DNA of 64,000 nucleotides from Frisingicoccus sp009929615 (GTDB lineage Bacteria; Bacillota; Clostridia; Lachnospirales; Lachnospiraceae): contig JAQUXR010000006.1 of NCBI GenBank assembly GCA_028692275.1, positions 1-64,000 of the forward strand, given 5' to 3'. Below, in pieces: positions 52,578 to 61,742 of this stretch (its first letter is position 1; the number at the start of each line of letters is the position of its first letter). Below the pieces are notes generated by a model. That model was given only the letters and a program-made list of their open reading frames with translations, did not search any database and was not told where the DNA came from. The position numbers and the translations under genes are program-made.

Positions 52578-54075
52578 AGAGAAACGACTCTTACAATGGA
52601 ATATCATGGTTAGTATGATCAGCCAGGTATTATCGCTGATTATTAATCTCATATCCAAGCGGGTTATTTGTCTGTACCTGGGCGTTGAGTACTTGGGTTT
52701 ACAGAGTTTATATGGTAACTTCTGTGATGTCCTTTCTTTTGCTTATTTTGGAGCGGGTACAGCAATGCTGTTTAGTTTTTACGGACCGCTGGCAAGAGGA
52801 GAAAAAGACCGGTTAGCGGCTATTTACAGACATTATGACCGTATATATAAACGCATGACATGGATTGTTTTTGGGGTTGGAATTATTACAACAGTAGTTG
52901 CAGTATTTTCCGTAAATGCCAGCATCAGTGATGTGGAAGTCATTATTACATTCTTGACTTTTATGATGTCAGTTGTTATTTATAATCGGCATATGGTAAG
53001 AAATTATTTTATTCAGGCAGATCAGAGACGATATTTTGTGACAACGGTGACCGGAGGGGTTGATCTATCTGCTCTGTTTATAGAAATCTTTATTCTCAAG
53101 ACCTTTAAGAGTTATGAAGCTTTTGTTATAGTAATACTGCTTAAAAATATGCTGATTAATTATATTTTTAAGTGTTATTTAAAGACTCATTACGGATATC
53201 TTTTTGAAGAAAAATCTATTCTTGAAGAAAAAGAGGCTGATGCCATTAAATCAAATGTATCGGATATGGTTGTGTACAGATTTGGTAAAGTGTTGATTAG
53301 TAATACGGACAGTATATTTATTTCAAGGTTTATTAATACTGCAATGGTTGGTATTTATTCCAATTACCAGTTTATTATTGCCGGAGTGACAAGCCTGATT
53401 GGCGCATTTTATGAAGCAATTACAGCAAGAGTGGGGCAAATGCTTTCAATCAGGGATAAAAAAAGCCAGTATACAAGTTTCCGATTCCATTCGGTTTTGA
53501 ATGCATGGATGACAGGGGCAACCATTATTTGCTTCTATTATTTAGTACAGGATTTTATAAGAATCTGGATGGGCTCTGTTGAATTATTTTCGCGGGGAAC
53601 TATTCTGATTCTTATTGTCAATTACTATATTGAGATATGCCGTTCTGCTACGAAGATGTATAGAGAAAGTGCAGGGCTGTTTAATAATATCAAGAGGATG
53701 GTCATTATAAAAGGAGTTGCCAATATTATTCTATCCTTTTTCATGGGATTAAGATGGGGACTGAATGGTATTTTGATTGCAACAACAATAGCCTCGGCGG
53801 GGACATTATTTTGGTATGAACCGCTGATTGTATACCGGTATTTTAAAAAGAGTTTTGTAAATGAGTTCTTTTACCAGCTCATAACCCTTGTTCAGATGGC
53901 TGTAGCCTTTTACATAACGGGGCAGGTTGTTGGGAGTATTTCCGGGCAGGGAATTCCGGGATTTCTGTTGAAGGCCGTGGTATGTGGATTTGTATCAAAT
54001 CTTTGTTATGGTGGATTTTTCCTGATATTTCAGATAGCCAGAAGAAAAGGAGAAGAGAATGGCAGTACAGATTAG
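52564..54075 (+). CDS. Wzx-like oligosaccharide flippase
   Basis: 503 residues with about 12-14 predicted helices, MOP superfamily (polysaccharide biosynthesis protein): YLGVEYLGLQSLYGNFCDVLSFA near the start, SKRVICLYLGV. It likely moves lipid-linked repeat units across the membrane. Overlaps pelG by 14 bases and the next GT2 by 17. A second transporter beside PelG in the same operon is unusual. Confidence 0.88.
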   Translation: MQQDKEKRLLQWNIMVSMISQVLSLIINLISKRVICLYLGVEYLGLQSLYGNFCDVLSFAYFGAGTAMLFSFYGPLARGEKDRLAAIYRHYDRIYKRMTWIVFGVGIITTVVAVFSVNASISDVEVIITFLTFMMSVVIYNRHMVRNYFIQADQRRYFVTTVTGGVDLSALFIEIFILKTFKSYEAFVIVILLKNMLINYIFKCYLKTHYGYLFEEKSILEEKEADAIKSNVSDMVVYRFGKVLISNTDSIFISRFINTAMVGIYSNYQFIIAGVTSLIGAFYEAITARVGQMLSIRDKKSQYTSFRFHSVLNAWMTGATIICFYYLVQDFIRIWMGSVELFSRGTILILIVNYYIEICRSATKMYRESAGLFNNIKRMVIIKGVANIILSFFMGLRWGLNGILIATTIASAGTLFWYEPLIVYRYFKKSFVNEFFYQLITLVQMAVAFYITGQVVGSISGQGIPGFLLKAVVCGFVSNLCYGGFFLIFQIARRKGEENGSTD

Positions 54076-55114
54076 TTTCATTATTCCCGTATATAACGGG
54101 GCACGGGATATTGGACCCTGCATTCGGGCCATACAGAAATGGGATGGAAAAGAGGCCATTGAGATTATTGTTGTGGATGACGGGTCTACAGATGACACAG
54201 GAAAGGTATGTGACAAGGCAGCAGAATATGACAGCCGTATTCACGTGGTTCATATTGAAAACAGTGGCCAGGGCATTGCCAGAAACCAGGGGATTGCAAA
54301 GGCTTCCGGCAAATATTTGTATTTCGTGGATGCAGATGACAGGGTTTGTATAAAAGCAATTTATAAAATGTGGCAGAAAGCGGAATTGCTTCACACTGAA
54401 GTTATTATGGGAGGCTACTACAGAGTCTGCGAGGGAAAAAAAGAGCGGATTCATCCGCCGGAAGAAGGATTTGTGAAACGCGGTGGGAAACTGTACCATG
54501 CTTTGAAACAGGAAAGTATGTTTGGCTATGTGTGGAATAAGCTGTATTTAAAGAATTTTCTTCAGAAACATAATCTGTGGCTGGATGATATCCGAAAAAT
54601 AAACATGGAAGATTACCTCTTTAACATTAAGGTATGGAGCAAAAATCCGGTGTTTTATTGTGTGGATTATCCCGTATATACCTATATAGCAGACCAGGTA
54701 TCAACAACAAGACGTGCGGATTCACAGATTCATAAAAAAAGCGTGGCCATGCTTCGGATACTCATATCTTATCTGGAGGAACATAAGGATTTAGATACAA
54801 ATATGGATATGGTTGTTCCACTGATTATGCGTTCTTTTTGTTGGTCGATGATTAAAAATGTTCCTTACGAAGGATTGTCTTTTGACAATCTGACAAAACG
54901 GGCAAATACTTTTATGGACTCAAAGGAGATTCAAAGGGTACTGAAAAAGAAAAGGATATACACGCATATTCAATCGCTGCCATCAAAATTACAGTGTATT
55001 TTCTATTCCCTGTGCCTCTTTGCTATTAAACATAAAATGGTGGGATGTGTCAGTATGGGATTTTACATCTTTTATCCGATTATGAAACGATATGCAGCTT
55101 CTGTTTTGAAATAA
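54059..55114 (+). CDS. GT2 glycosyltransferase
   Basis: 351 residues. Typical family 2 GT-A: ISFIIPVYNGARDIGPCI, IIVVDDGSTDDTG, QGIARNQGIAKASGKYLYFVDADD (DxD). Sugar unknown. Start ATG with GGAGAAG. Overlaps the flippase end. Confidence 0.93.
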   Translation: MAVQISFIIPVYNGARDIGPCIRAIQKWDGKEAIEIIVVDDGSTDDTGKVCDKAAEYDSRIHVVHIENSGQGIARNQGIAKASGKYLYFVDADDRVCIKAIYKMWQKAELLHTEVIMGGYYRVCEGKKERIHPPEEGFVKRGGKLYHALKQESMFGYVWNKLYLKNFLQKHNLWLDDIRKINMEDYLFNIKVWSKNPVFYCVDYPVYTYIADQVSTTRRADSQIHKKSVAMLRILISYLEEHKDLDTNMDMVVPLIMRSFCWSMIKNVPYEGLSFDNLTKRANTFMDSKEIQRVLKKKRIYTHIQSLPSKLQCIFYSLCLFAIKHKMVGCVSMGFYIFYPIMKRYAASVLK

Positions 55115-55141
55115 AAAGCAGGCATTTGGGAGGTGAGAGAG

Positions 55142-56155
55142 ATGATTAGTGTTATTGTGCCAGTATATGCTGTAGAAAAATATATAAAAAAATGTATTCA
55201 TTCCATTTTAAAGCAGACAATGGAAGACTTTGAACTCATTCTTGTAGATGATGGTTCTCCAGACAAATGTGGAAAAATTTGTGATGCTTATGCAAAGCAG
55301 GATAACAGAATCCGGGTGCTTCATCAGGAGAATCAAGGGTTGTCAGGAGCGAGAAATACGGGGCTAAAAGCAGCAGAAGGTGAATACATTGCGTATATTG
55401 ACAGTGATGACAGTGTTGAACCTGATTATCTTGAGGAACTCTATTCCAATGCTGTCCGTTTCAATGCGGAAGTGTCTGTGTGTGGGTATTTATTTGACTG
55501 GGAAACACAGGAAATAAAGAAATATGTAAAAGCCACTCAAAACCGGGACAAGGCAGGAAAAGTTTGTACCTATTCCGGCAGGGAGGCCGCAGCCAAAATC
55601 GTTAAAGAGAATGAGAGAAGGATGATTACGTCCTGGGGGAAACTTTATCATAAAAGTTTGAAACCTTATTTAATTTACCCGGAGGGAAAGACCCATGAAG
55701 ATGAATTTGTAACCTATCGCGTTTTTTATAAGGCAAACAGGGTGGTTGTATCCCAGCGCAGACTTTATCACTATCTTCAGCGGGGCAGCAGTATTATGAA
55801 TGAACATTTTAATGAAAAACGGCTGCATAAACTGCTTGCATTAAAAGAATCTATTGCTTTTTTTAAAAGGGCGGGTGATTCCGGGATGGAACTGTATGCA
55901 AGAAAACGTTATCTGCTAAATCTTCAAATTGGATGGTTTCGGAGCCATAGATTTATTGAAGATAATAAAAAGTTGTTGAAGAAAATCAGAGAAGAATGGA
56001 AGCAGAATCTGAAAAAATATGGTAAATCCATATGGAGAATCTGTGGATTGGCAGATAAGATATCAATCTTGATTTTTGGAATATCACCGAGACTTTATGG
56101 TGTGATTGCAAATGTATATGCAAAGAGGGAACAAACGAATGAAATTCAGTCATAA
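55142..56155 (+). CDS. GT2 glycosyltransferase
   Basis: 337 residues from ATG 55142 with GGGAGGTG (GTG 55133 is less likely). ISVIVPVYAVEKYIKKCIHSI, LVDDGSPDKCG, QGLSGARNTGLKAA and IDSDD. Sister of the previous enzyme but clearly distinct. Overlaps the next gene by 17 bases. Confidence 0.93.
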   Translation: MISVIVPVYAVEKYIKKCIHSILKQTMEDFELILVDDGSPDKCGKICDAYAKQDNRIRVLHQENQGLSGARNTGLKAAEGEYIAYIDSDDSVEPDYLEELYSNAVRFNAEVSVCGYLFDWETQEIKKYVKATQNRDKAGKVCTYSGREAAAKIVKENERRMITSWGKLYHKSLKPYLIYPEGKTHEDEFVTYRVFYKANRVVVSQRRLYHYLQRGSSIMNEHFNEKRLHKLLALKESIAFFKRAGDSGMELYARKRYLLNLQIGWFRSHRFIEDNKKLLKKIREEWKQNLKKYGKSIWRICGLADKISILIFGISPRLYGVIANVYAKREQTNEIQS

Positions 56156-57461
56156 TAATAAAAACAGAATAATTTTTTCCCTTATCATTATCCTTGGTAT
56201 TATCTTGTTTTTTGTATTTTATGAATATCCGAGAAAAATGACAGTGACCTATGAAGAAAGTAATGAACTGATACAGAATCCATTTCAGGGGACCTATTTT
56301 CAATGGTATACCGGTGACCCGGAGGGATTGTATAATGTCGTGGAAGCACATCCGGACTATAGAGTGGTACTTCTTGCTTATAATCTGGAGGATGAGGTAG
56401 AAATGGCTAAACTTCCCGAAGATAAAATACGTGATTTAGAAAACGCGTTACGTATTGCTGAGGAATTAAATTTATCGGTTATTTTCCGTGCAGCCTATGA
56501 TTTTTCGGGTCAATATGAGGATCCGGAATTTGATGTGATGTTAGGCCATATTGAACAGATTTCCCCAGTGCTGAATGCCCACAAAGAATGTCTTATGGGA
56601 GTGCAGGCTGGAATGATTGGAGCTTTCGGAGAATGGACGCAGAGTAAATATATGGATACAAAGAGGTATCGTATGGAAATCCTTGAAGCATGGGAAGAAT
56701 TTCTTGATGACCGCATTGATATTTCTGTTCGAAGGCAGAAATTTATCAGAGAAGCGGTGGAGTGGGGCATTGATACAGAACGTATAGGTGTCTATAATGA
56801 CGGTTTGTTTTCCAGTGACAGTGATCTTGGAACCTATCGGGAGGATTATAACAGGGAGGAAGATCTGGCATGGTCCATGGAGAATATAAAAGTACCTTTC
56901 AATGGTGGAGAAATGCCTTTTGTCAGTGAGTTTACTGAGGTTTCCAATGTTGTGGAAGAAGCAGAGAAACTGCATTTGTCCTATCTGAATCAGGAATATA
57001 ATTTCGAAGTGTGGGACTACTGGGCTTCTCAGGAATATGAAGGAGAAAGCGGAGAAATTTATATTAAGAAACATTTGGGCTGGCGTCCGTGGGTAAAGCA
57101 ATTGTGTATTAATAAGCACTATGGATTACAGAAGAAAGTTGATTATGAAATTGAAATGGAAAACAGTGGATTTGCCATGATAGACCCGGATTTTCATATC
57201 TATATTATAATGAGTTGTCAGGATAAGCAGATTGTTACAGAAGGTGAGATTTTTATGAATTCGAGCCAAAATGGAATAATCAGGGGTTCTGTAGAACATC
57301 CGTTTACGATGGAGGAGCTTGCAAAAAGTGGTTTGACGATAGGAATACAGATTTCAAAAGAAGAGCAGGATGAAGTTCTCATACCCTATTGTGTGCAACT
57401 GGCAAACATAGGGATAGAATATCAGGATGGTGTCAATATTCTTCTAAAGACGAAAGAGTAG
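56139..57461 (+). CDS. membrane-anchored DUF4832-like protein
   Basis: 440 residues from ATG 56139. N-terminal membrane helix (about 8-27) and an extracytoplasmic domain with QAGMIGAFGEWTQSKY, which resembles the GxxGxxGEW segment of DUF4832/DUF4874 proteins, a TIM-barrel glycosidase-like group. RAAYDFSGQYEDPE and WGIDTERIGVYNDG fit. A C-terminal beta domain follows. Possibly trims or modifies the exported polymer; activity is not established. Confidence 0.72.
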   Translation: MKFSHNNKNRIIFSLIIILGIILFFVFYEYPRKMTVTYEESNELIQNPFQGTYFQWYTGDPEGLYNVVEAHPDYRVVLLAYNLEDEVEMAKLPEDKIRDLENALRIAEELNLSVIFRAAYDFSGQYEDPEFDVMLGHIEQISPVLNAHKECLMGVQAGMIGAFGEWTQSKYMDTKRYRMEILEAWEEFLDDRIDISVRRQKFIREAVEWGIDTERIGVYNDGLFSSDSDLGTYREDYNREEDLAWSMENIKVPFNGGEMPFVSEFTEVSNVVEEAEKLHLSYLNQEYNFEVWDYWASQEYEGESGEIYIKKHLGWRPWVKQLCINKHYGLQKKVDYEIEMENSGFAMIDPDFHIYIIMSCQDKQIVTEGEIFMNSSQNGIIRGSVEHPFTMEELAKSGLTIGIQISKEEQDEVLIPYCVQLANIGIEYQDGVNILLKTKE

Positions 57462-57472
57462 GGGAAGAAAAT

Positions 57473-58630
57473 ATGAGGTGGAACAAGCGGAACATCTTTA
57501 AAAAGGTATATTGGATATTGTGTGAAAAAACACTGGGAATTTTCCGTGTTCTCCCGATTCAGAAGAATAAGATTATCTTTGATAACTTCGGTGGCAGAGG
57601 ATATGGCTGTGATCCAAAGTACATTGCGGAGGAACTTCTTCGCAGAAAAGAAAAATTGGACATGGTCTGGCTGACAAATAACCCTTCGGACTCATTTCCA
57701 AAGGGAATCCGGACCGTGAAATATGGTGGAATCCGGGCAATGTATGAGCTCGCGACAGCAAGGGTGTGGGTTGATAATTTTAAAAGTGGTATGAAACTAA
57801 GAAAAAGAAAGTCACAGTATTATATACAGACATGGCATTCATCTCTGGGAGTAAAGATGAATGAAGCGGATGCAGAAAATCTCACCAGGTCTTATGTCAG
57901 AAAAGCAAAAAGAGATGCTGCTATGACAGATTTGATGTACTCGAACAACGCATTTCGGGCGGAAAAATACAGACATCATTATTGGTATCATGGACCGGTT
58001 ATTCGTTGTGGACATCCAAGAAATGGTATTTTGATTCAAAATTCTTTGCAAGTGGAAGAGAAGATAAGAAACTATTATGGTATAGAAAAGGAAAAGAAGC
58101 TGCTGCTCTATGCACCGACTTTTCGACAGACATTGGATACAAAGGAAAACGAGCATGATATCGGGAGATGTCTCCAGGCACTAAGTGAACGTTTTGGAAC
58201 AACTTTTGTCTGCCTTTTTCGTCAGCATCCCAATGTGGATATGACCAGAGATGACGTATTAGCGGAAGATATAATTTTTGCGGGGGATTATCCGGATATG
58301 CAAGAACTTATGGCAGCATCGGATGTGCTTATAACGGATTATTCCGGGTGTATGTTTGAATTTATGCTGACCGGAAAGCCTGTATTTTTATTTGTTCAGG
58401 ACTTGAAAAGTTATATGAAAAAAGAAAGAAAGTTATACTTTACTTTTGAAGAACTCCCGTTTCCAATGGCTGAAAATGATGATATGCTCTGTCATAATAT
58501 CAGAGTATTTGCTCAGGAAGATTACCAAAGAGCCTGTGAAAGGTTTATAAAACTAGTAAAAATAGAAGAGGACGGAAAGGGAGCAGAGAAACTGTCAGAT
58601 ATTATTCTGGAAAAAATACATGAAAAATAA
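57473..58630 (+). CDS. CDP-glycerol glycerophosphotransferase (TagB/TagF-like)
   Basis: 385 residues from ATG 57473 after GGGGAAG. QTWHSSLGVK, LLYAPTFRQTLDT, FRQHPNVD and LITDYSGCMFEFMLTGKPV are landmarks of the family that adds glycerophosphate (or ribitol phosphate) to teichoic-acid-like chains. Peripheral membrane location is expected. It suggests the polymer of this operon carries a glycerol phosphate decoration, or is linked to one. No tagD-like CDP-glycerol synthase is present in the window. Confidence 0.88.
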   Translation: MRWNKRNIFKKVYWILCEKTLGIFRVLPIQKNKIIFDNFGGRGYGCDPKYIAEELLRRKEKLDMVWLTNNPSDSFPKGIRTVKYGGIRAMYELATARVWVDNFKSGMKLRKRKSQYYIQTWHSSLGVKMNEADAENLTRSYVRKAKRDAAMTDLMYSNNAFRAEKYRHHYWYHGPVIRCGHPRNGILIQNSLQVEEKIRNYYGIEKEKKLLLYAPTFRQTLDTKENEHDIGRCLQALSERFGTTFVCLFRQHPNVDMTRDDVLAEDIIFAGDYPDMQELMAASDVLITDYSGCMFEFMLTGKPVFLFVQDLKSYMKKERKLYFTFEELPFPMAENDDMLCHNIRVFAQEDYQRACERFIKLVKIEEDGKGAEKLSDIILEKIHEK

Positions 58631-58657
58631 AGCCTCTTTTAGAGGTACATAATATTA

Positions 58658-58700
58658 ACGCCAGACGGCACTTTTCTAGTAGCTGTCTGGCGTGTTTTCT
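58658..58700 (+). terminator. terminator of the polysaccharide operon
   Basis: ACGCCAGAC and GTCTGGCGT around an 18-base loop, then TTTTCTTT. Confidence 0.75.
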
Positions 58701-58743
58701 TTGGTATAAACAGGATTTTTTCTTATAGTGAATGAGATTGAGG

Positions 58744-59592
58744 TTACTTTGAATTCTTTATAAACTCACAAAATTCTTCTAATGAACAGGCGGTACTGGC
58801 ATTCTTTAGCCAGCATGTAAGTGTTCCCAGGTCGGTTTCCGCATTGATTGTGTGTTGAAGGGAATCTGGAATATCACCATATTTTTGGAGTATAATCAGT
58901 ATTGCTTTAGAAAAGCCTTCAGCTTTACCTTCGGCACGTTCTTCGGCAAGCATTTCTTGAAACTGCATATAAGCATCCTCCCATCTGCGGTTTTGCTTGA
59001 TGTTTTTAACACTTTCTTCAATCCCTTGAATAAATCCATATTCATCATCAGATACAGTAGCCGGGTCATCAACATAATCCAGAAATGATACAAGCAGTGT
59101 TGATACACCGTGCCGGTTCGTGCCTTTTGTATTGAGCCAGATGGTATGTTTACCATCACCTAATTGTTCACCGGTTTCTAAACAACAACTGCTAAAAGTA
59201 TAGCGGTACAATCCTTCACCAATGGGATCATAGGCACAGATAAAGATGACATATGTATCTGGAAGCTGTGAATAGTCTTTGCTGGTCATCAGCATTTCCA
59301 TATCCATCTGAGAATGATAATATCGGCTTCGTCGAGCTAGATTCCGATGGTCTTTTACCTGCATTTCAACATTATAGTGTCGGTTGCTGCCATCCTCAAT
59401 AGCTAGTACATCAAGCCGGACCCCATGATAATCTGGGCGATACTGGATGGTTTTTTCCGTTATGATAGTAACTTTTAAAATCTTTCGTTCGAGAATGACT
59501 TCAAGAAGTGCCCTGCACTGCTCAGGGTTACTCATTACTGCAGTGAACATAAAGGGGTCTATAAGTGTTAATTCTTGAAATAGTTTCTTCAT
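58744..59592 (-). CDS. Rpn family PD-(D/E)XK nuclease
   Basis: 282 residues from ATG 59592 with GGAGG. PDYHGVRLDVLAIE and YNVEMQVKDHRNLARRSRYY form the PD-(D/E)XK core, and AEERAEGKAEGFSKAIL is the usual repetitive C-terminal stretch. Rpn proteins are often labelled transposases but are endonucleases promoting RecA-independent recombination; some act in phage defence or as toxin-like enzymes. No inverted repeats or target duplication were seen to support a transposon. An in-frame start about 13 codons upstream is less likely. Confidence 0.87.
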   Translation of the reverse strand: MKKLFQELTLIDPFMFTAVMSNPEQCRALLEVILERKILKVTIITEKTIQYRPDYHGVRLDVLAIEDGSNRHYNVEMQVKDHRNLARRSRYYHSQMDMEMLMTSKDYSQLPDTYVIFICAYDPIGEGLYRYTFSSCCLETGEQLGDGKHTIWLNTKGTNRHGVSTLLVSFLDYVDDPATVSDDEYGFIQGIEESVKNIKQNRRWEDAYMQFQEMLAEERAEGKAEGFSKAILIILQKYGDIPDSLQHTINAETDLGTLTCWLKNASTACSLEEFCEFIKNSK

Positions 59593-59683
59593 ACATTCCT
59601 CCGTAATAAAATAGAGGAATCCTGTACTCATATTATATCTAATATTTGATAGATGAACAATAAACTTTAAATATTTTTATCGG

Positions 59684-59707
59684 CCCACCTCTATGTCAGG
59701 TGGGTTT
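59684..59707. repeat. inverted repeat in the Rpn / next-gene interval
   Basis: CCCACCT, seven bases, AGGTGGG, followed by TTT. The interval separates divergent genes, so a terminator would be unexpected; possible operator or small-RNA remnant. Confidence 0.4.
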
Positions 59708-59775
59708 ATGGGACTGCAAATCGAATATACTGGGTATCAAGATAGGAACTACCACAGAGATTTGGAGGGATGAGA

Positions 59776-60885
59776 GTGGGTGCAATGGATTGTCTATATC
59801 ATATTAAAGATTATAGTGGTCATTATTACAGAGTAAATATGAATGGCCAGTTGGTTGTTGCAGCACATGAGGCAGATGCGGGGATTTTTAATTATGTGGA
59901 TGCAAATCGGAGAACTACAGGAGGCGGCAAAGAGCAAGTTTTCTATATGTCATCAATCGATGAAGATAAGAATCTGCCGGCAAAGGAATTACCTGTTGAA
60001 GAAATATCAGAGCCGGTAGAAAAGATAATGGCAGGTTATGATTTATCGGAAATCAACTGGATGGAATACCTGGACCGTTTTTCACACATCATTGCATCAA
60101 TTCCTAAATATCAAAAAGGGCTGGAGAGTGCGCTGTCCGATGTTGATAAAAAAATTTGTGATGTGTTACATTATATTGAATTATGTGAGACAAACAGTCA
60201 GGAGGCGGAGGGCTTAGTTGACTTACTTCGTGTTTGTCGGGAAAACAGGCGGGAAATTAAGGATGAACTTTATCAGGTGGATGCATTTAAACAGACATTG
60301 GGAACTCTTCAAAATGCATCTAAAGCACAAAGTGGAATTAAATTAATTAAGAAGCTGGATATGAGAAAATATAGACCACGAAAATATACAGAGCTATTCG
60401 AAAATTCCAGTATGAAAGTTAAAAAGAAAAAGACAACAGAGAAACCTGTGGAGTTGAATATTCAAACAGAAAAAAAGGAGCCGGTGATACATATGATTCG
60501 AAGAGATACACCTTATGATGGAATGGACAATAATTGGATGTCTTTTGCATATCAGCAGAGAGAATTCTTTCAAAATGCGGAACAGTATGCAGCAAATCTG
60601 CAGATGGATATAGAAATGCTCGATAAGAGAATAGAAGAAGTATTGATGCAGATAGAGGATACCAACTGTAATGCAGCCCAGGGATATCAGATGTTTAAAT
60701 CTTTGAAGGAACTGCGTCGTATGAGGACCGATAAAACAAGGGAATTGCAGTGTATTCATGCTTTAACGGAATCTTTGGATTGCACAGCCATGATGAACGC
60801 TTTTGAGAAAAGCTGGGATTTGATAAAAGAGCTATATCACGGAGAAGAACCACAGGAAAGCGGCGAAAACCAATTAGCAGGTTAG
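59776..60885 (+). CDS. hypothetical protein, coiled-coil rich
   Basis: 369 residues. I start at GTG 59776, seven bases after GGAGGG; the ATG at 59770 abuts the site and an ATG at 59785 is too far. A small N-terminal domain (DCLYHIKDYSGHYYRVNMNGQLVVAAHEADAG in two parts) is followed by long helices with heptad-like patterns (about 85-180 and 265-345) and a basic middle (MKVKKKKTTEK). No signal or membrane segment. Similar proteins seem common in Lachnospiraceae but I cannot name a function. Confidence 0.68.
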   Translation: MGAMDCLYHIKDYSGHYYRVNMNGQLVVAAHEADAGIFNYVDANRRTTGGGKEQVFYMSSIDEDKNLPAKELPVEEISEPVEKIMAGYDLSEINWMEYLDRFSHIIASIPKYQKGLESALSDVDKKICDVLHYIELCETNSQEAEGLVDLLRVCRENRREIKDELYQVDAFKQTLGTLQNASKAQSGIKLIKKLDMRKYRPRKYTELFENSSMKVKKKKTTEKPVELNIQTEKKEPVIHMIRRDTPYDGMDNNWMSFAYQQREFFQNAEQYAANLQMDIEMLDKRIEEVLMQIEDTNCNAAQGYQMFKSLKELRRMRTDKTRELQCIHALTESLDCTAMMNAFEKSWDLIKELYHGEEPQESGENQLAG

Positions 60886-60894
60886 AAATTATTC

Positions 60895-60938
60895 AAAGCC
60901 CTTGAGTCACAAGAATATGAGTGGCTCAGGGGCTTTTT
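60895..60938 (+). terminator. terminator after the coiled-coil protein
   Basis: AAAGCCCTTGAGTCAC facing GTGGCTCAGGGGCTTT around a 10-base loop, followed by T-rich sequence. Confidence 0.8.
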
Positions 60939-60954
60939 CTATCCTATTCGCAGA

Positions 60955-60983
60955 TTGATTTTCAATGTAAAATGTACTAAAAT
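60955..60983 (+). promoter_or_regulatory. promoter of the TetR / histidine-kinase genes
   Basis: TTGATT, 17 bases, TAAAAT. The TetR start codon is 85 bases downstream. Confidence 0.7.
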
Positions 60984-61067
60984 GGAGATAACAAATGGCC
61001 TATGCAGGATAGGTATTATTTTTCGCAATGCAGTTACACCAACGTCGTAACTGAAAGGGGCGATTTT

Positions 61068-61706
61068 ATGACGTCAGAAGAATTAAAGAAGGAGAATTAT
61101 AAAAAAATAATAGACACATCTAAGAAGCTCTTTGTGGAAAAAGGAACAAAGGCTACAACACTTATTGAAATTGCACGGGAAGCGGGTGTAGCTAAAAAGA
61201 CAGTTTCCAATATTTTTGGAACGAAGAATAATCTTTTGTTTCTTGTGATGGATAGTTTGTATATGGATTTTTTTGTTTCACTGGATAAAATGATAAAAAA
61301 TGAAGTTTACCAGCAGGCAACGGGGTTAGAGCAGGTTATGCAGCTTTTGGTTACAAGGGCTAAATACTATGAGAAACACATGAATTGTACGAAGATGATT
61401 TTTGAGGTAGAGGGTCTGGTTATAAAAAATGATTTGGAAGAGCTGAGTTGCAGGCAATATCTTAAAACGGTAGAAAAAATTGCAGGTTATTATAATGAGC
61501 CCATAAAAAAAGGACATTTAGACGGTTCGATAAAAAGGGAGATGGACGAGAAGGCAATAAATGATTTGTTGTTTTTTTCATTTGGAGCAATAGCACAGAG
61601 ATTGAGCAATATTGACACGAATGAAATTATGGTGACCCAGGTGAATACATGGGAAATCATGCGCAGTGTTTTGAAAATGGTTCGGGAATATTTAGAAAAG
61701 CAGTAG
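61068..61706 (+). CDS. TetR-family transcriptional regulator
   Basis: 212 residues from ATG 61068 with AAAGGGG (longer in-frame start at 61002 less likely). N-terminal HTH (TTLIEIAREAGVAKKTVSNIFGTKNNL) and a helical ligand domain. It is followed 36 bases later by a sensor histidine kinase gene in the same direction, so may control it. Ligand unknown. Confidence 0.92.
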   Translation: MTSEELKKENYKKIIDTSKKLFVEKGTKATTLIEIAREAGVAKKTVSNIFGTKNNLLFLVMDSLYMDFFVSLDKMIKNEVYQQATGLEQVMQLLVTRAKYYEKHMNCTKMIFEVEGLVIKNDLEELSCRQYLKTVEKIAGYYNEPIKKGHLDGSIKREMDEKAINDLLFFSFGAIAQRLSNIDTNEIMVTQVNTWEIMRSVLKMVREYLEKQ

Positions 61707-61742
61707 GAGTCAAAGGTTTTGTCTGAAAATGAGGAAAGAAAC

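Noticed and set aside
58744..59592. Insertion sequence around the Rpn gene
   Set aside because: No terminal inverted repeats, target duplication or DDE domain seen; it belongs to the PD-(D/E)XK nuclease group.
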